Below are positions 62,657 to 64,000 of a stretch of DNA of 64,000 bases, in pieces (position 1 is the stretch's first letter; each line of letters starts with the position of its first letter). Both the position numbers and the translations under genes were made by a program. This stretch comes from Sphingobium xanthum (GTDB lineage: Bacteria > Pseudomonadota > Alphaproteobacteria > Sphingomonadales > Sphingomonadaceae), in NCBI RefSeq assembly GCF_019737615.1, contig NZ_JAHKKS010000002.1:310001-374000 (forward strand). The letters are read 5' to 3'. Under the pieces are notes generated by a model. It was given only the letters and a program-made list of their open reading frames with translations. It made no database searches and was not told where the DNA came from.

Positions 62657-63799
62657 TCAGGCCACGCGACTAGCAAAAGGGCCGTTGCGCGAATCGCGCT
62701 CTACCCATTCGATCAGTTTTGAAAGAATACGCCGAAGCACTTCGTCCTGCTCGTCCAGACGCTGCTCGGCCTTGGCGAGGCGGGCTTCGAGTTCGGCAAC
62801 ATGGCCTGCTGCGGCGCCGATAGGACGATCATCCTGCTCGTCTCCATCGCGCGTCGCGGCGGCGTTGAGCGCCTCCACCTCGGCCTGCAGGGCGCGGAGA
62901 CGATCGACATCGGCCCGGTCGGTCCGGCTGTCGCTCCCGGCGCGGGCTTCCGGCGCTTCCGGCTCGTTCTCGATCTCGGGATTGGCGAAGTCACCGCCGA
63001 GATCGGCCACGACCGCCTCGGCCACGCGCTCGTCGATGATGTCGAGCTGGTCGATGGCGCCAAGCAGCAGCACGCGGCTCACCAGCGCATTGAGGCGACG
63101 CGGCACGCACCCGCTCGCCTGGGCCAGCAGCGCATAAGCGCCGGGCGTGAAGCGCGGATTGCCCGCCCAGCCGACGACGCGGAGACGATGCTCGATATAA
63201 GGCCCGACTTCTTCGGGCTGCATCGGCGAAAGGTGATGCGTCGCGATGATACGCTGGCGCAGTTGCTCCAGCACCTGACCGCCCGAAATGCGATCGCGGA
63301 ACTCGGGCTGACCGAGCAGGAAGATCTGCAGCAGCGACTGGCCGCCAAGCTGGAAATTCGAGAGCATGCGCAGCTCTTCGAGCGCGGTCGCGCCGAGATT
63401 TTGTGCCTCATCGACGATCAGCAGCGTACGGCGGCCGGCGCGGGCCTGATGATGCAGGAACGCCTCGACCCGGCTCAGCACATGCGCCTTCTCGACATTG
63501 TCGGTCGCGATGCCGAAGGCCTGCGCGGTCAGGCGGAGCATGTCGTCGCCCTCGACCTGCGTCGAGACGACCTTGACCGCCGTCAGGCGCTGCGGATCGA
63601 TCGTCGCCATGAGATGGCCGACGAGCGTGGTCTTGCCTGCGCCGACATCGCCGGTGATGACGATGAAGCCCTCGCCCTGCGCCAGGCCGTAGCCCAGATA
63701 GGACATGGCCTTGCGGTGCGTCGCGCTCTCGAAATAGAATTGCGGATCAGGCGTGAGCTGGAACGGCCGACCGGTAAACCGATAATATTTGTCGTACAT
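62657..63799 (-). CDS. XrtA-system ATPase (ExeA/TIGR03015-like)
   Basis: A 380-residue AAA-type ATPase: MYDKYYRFTGRPFQLTPDPQ is the usual N-terminus and fixes the ATG at 63799; Walker A GDVGAGKTTL, Walker B TLLIVDEAQNL, followed by LRMLSNFQLGGQSLLQIFLLGQPEF, as in ExeA-like proteins. The C-terminal 100 residues are charged and coiled-coil-like. Probably drives export or assembly of the exopolysaccharide. Confidence 0.9.
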   Translation of the reverse strand: MYDKYYRFTGRPFQLTPDPQFYFESATHRKAMSYLGYGLAQGEGFIVITGDVGAGKTTLVGHLMATIDPQRLTAVKVVSTQVEGDDMLRLTAQAFGIATDNVEKAHVLSRVEAFLHHQARAGRRTLLIVDEAQNLGATALEELRMLSNFQLGGQSLLQIFLLGQPEFRDRISGGQVLEQLRQRIIATHHLSPMQPEEVGPYIEHRLRVVGWAGNPRFTPGAYALLAQASGCVPRRLNALVSRVLLLGAIDQLDIIDERVAEAVVADLGGDFANPEIENEPEAPEARAGSDSRTDRADVDRLRALQAEVEALNAAATRDGDEQDDRPIGAAAGHVAELEARLAKAEQRLDEQDEVLRRILSKLIEWVERDSRNGPFASRVA

Positions 63800-63821
63800 G
63801 TTCGTTGCGTCTCCGGGTCGG

Positions 63822-64000
63822 TCAGAACTGATAGCGTAGCCCGAGCTGGGCAAGCAGAGAAATGAAGGCTTCCTGGCCCTTGCGATCGATCGAGTCGACG
63901 CCGATGGCGGCAGAAGCCTGCAGCCGCCGCCAGATCGTCCGGCGATAGCTCGCATTGGCGCCCATATTGGTCACGTCCCCGACTCCGCTGATCCCCGAGT
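63822..64000 (-). CDS. Outer-membrane beta-barrel protein of the XrtA locus, C-terminal fragment
   Basis: The frame runs to the window edge; about 59 codons are visible, ending GLRYQF, the Phe-terminal signal of outer-membrane barrels. The sequence alternates polar and non-polar residues (ASYRRTIWRRLQASAAIGVD). In XrtA loci the gene before the ATPase is the TIGR03016-type outer-membrane protein, which fits. It lies 22 bases before the ATPase start. Confidence 0.75.
   Translation of the reverse strand, partial: SGISGVGDVTNMGANASYRRTIWRRLQASAAIGVDSIDRKGQEAFISLLAQLGLRYQF

Overview
The window is high-GC, gene-dense DNA from an alphaproteobacterium, most likely of the order Sphingomonadales (Sphingobium, Novosphingobium, Sphingopyxis or a relative). 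The main reasons are a ferC-ferB-ferA type ferulate locus next to a LigM-like tetrahydrofolate-dependent O-demethylase, an alphaproteobacterial SOS box (GTTC-N7-GTTC) in front of lexA, and an exosortase A (XrtA) exopolysaccharide locus whose gene content matches those of sphingomonads. Everything here rests on reading the sequence and recalled family knowledge; no database search was run.

Layout. 1-3461: end of a short-chain dehydrogenase, a metallo-beta-lactamase-fold hydrolase and two zinc alcohol dehydrogenases. 3497-6623: two L,D-transpeptidases and a small lipoprotein, bracketed by two copies of one palindromic repeat. 6812-11655: benzoylformate decarboxylase, a beta-keto acid cleavage enzyme, an IclR regulator, a cupin, a DUF4169 protein and an aldo/keto reductase. 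11618-15515 (minus): a three-subunit molybdenum hydroxylase followed by a MoaD-like protein with an unusual tail. 15792-22957: OmpA-like protein, LigM-like O-demethylase, alpha/beta hydrolase, ferA, ferB and divergent ferC with a perfect 17-bp palindrome between ferB and ferC. 23021: tRNA-Arg(CCG). 23265-26472: AraC regulator, SDR, GST, cysteine hydrolase. 26809-30929: NTF2-like protein, a 4-hydroxyacetophenone monooxygenase-like Baeyer-Villiger enzyme and an MFS transporter. Together the first 31 kb read as catabolism of lignin-type aromatic acids, ketones and aldehydes.

31137-38776 (minus) is a compact seven-gene cluster: SGNH lipoprotein, acyl carrier protein, FkbH-like HAD-IIIC protein, methyltransferase, MBOAT acyltransferase, membrane SGNH protein and a methylmalonyl-CoA-epimerase-like VOC protein. 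It looks like a route that makes an unusual acyl group on a carrier protein (possibly glyceryl or O-methylglyceryl) and transfers it to a periplasmic or extracellular acceptor. I know of no described system with exactly this set, and it is my main candidate for something new.

38936-50146 holds a bestrophin-like channel, Ogt, small secreted proteins, an intact IS1595-family element (42054-43884) with an exact 8-bp target duplication and four small passenger ORFs, then lexA, comEC, gltX, gltA and a VOC protein. 50152-55960 holds an uncharacterised protein with a CTP-dependent-riboflavin-kinase-like look, two secreted proteins, def, recR, fmt and truA. 55973-64000 (minus) is the XrtA/PEP-CTERM exopolysaccharide locus: outer-membrane barrel (cut by the window edge), ATPase, polysaccharide deacetylase, FemAB-like protein, glycosyltransferase, exosortase A fused to EpsI, and amidotransferase. 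Several REPIN-like palindromes lie in intergenic gaps, often between convergent genes.
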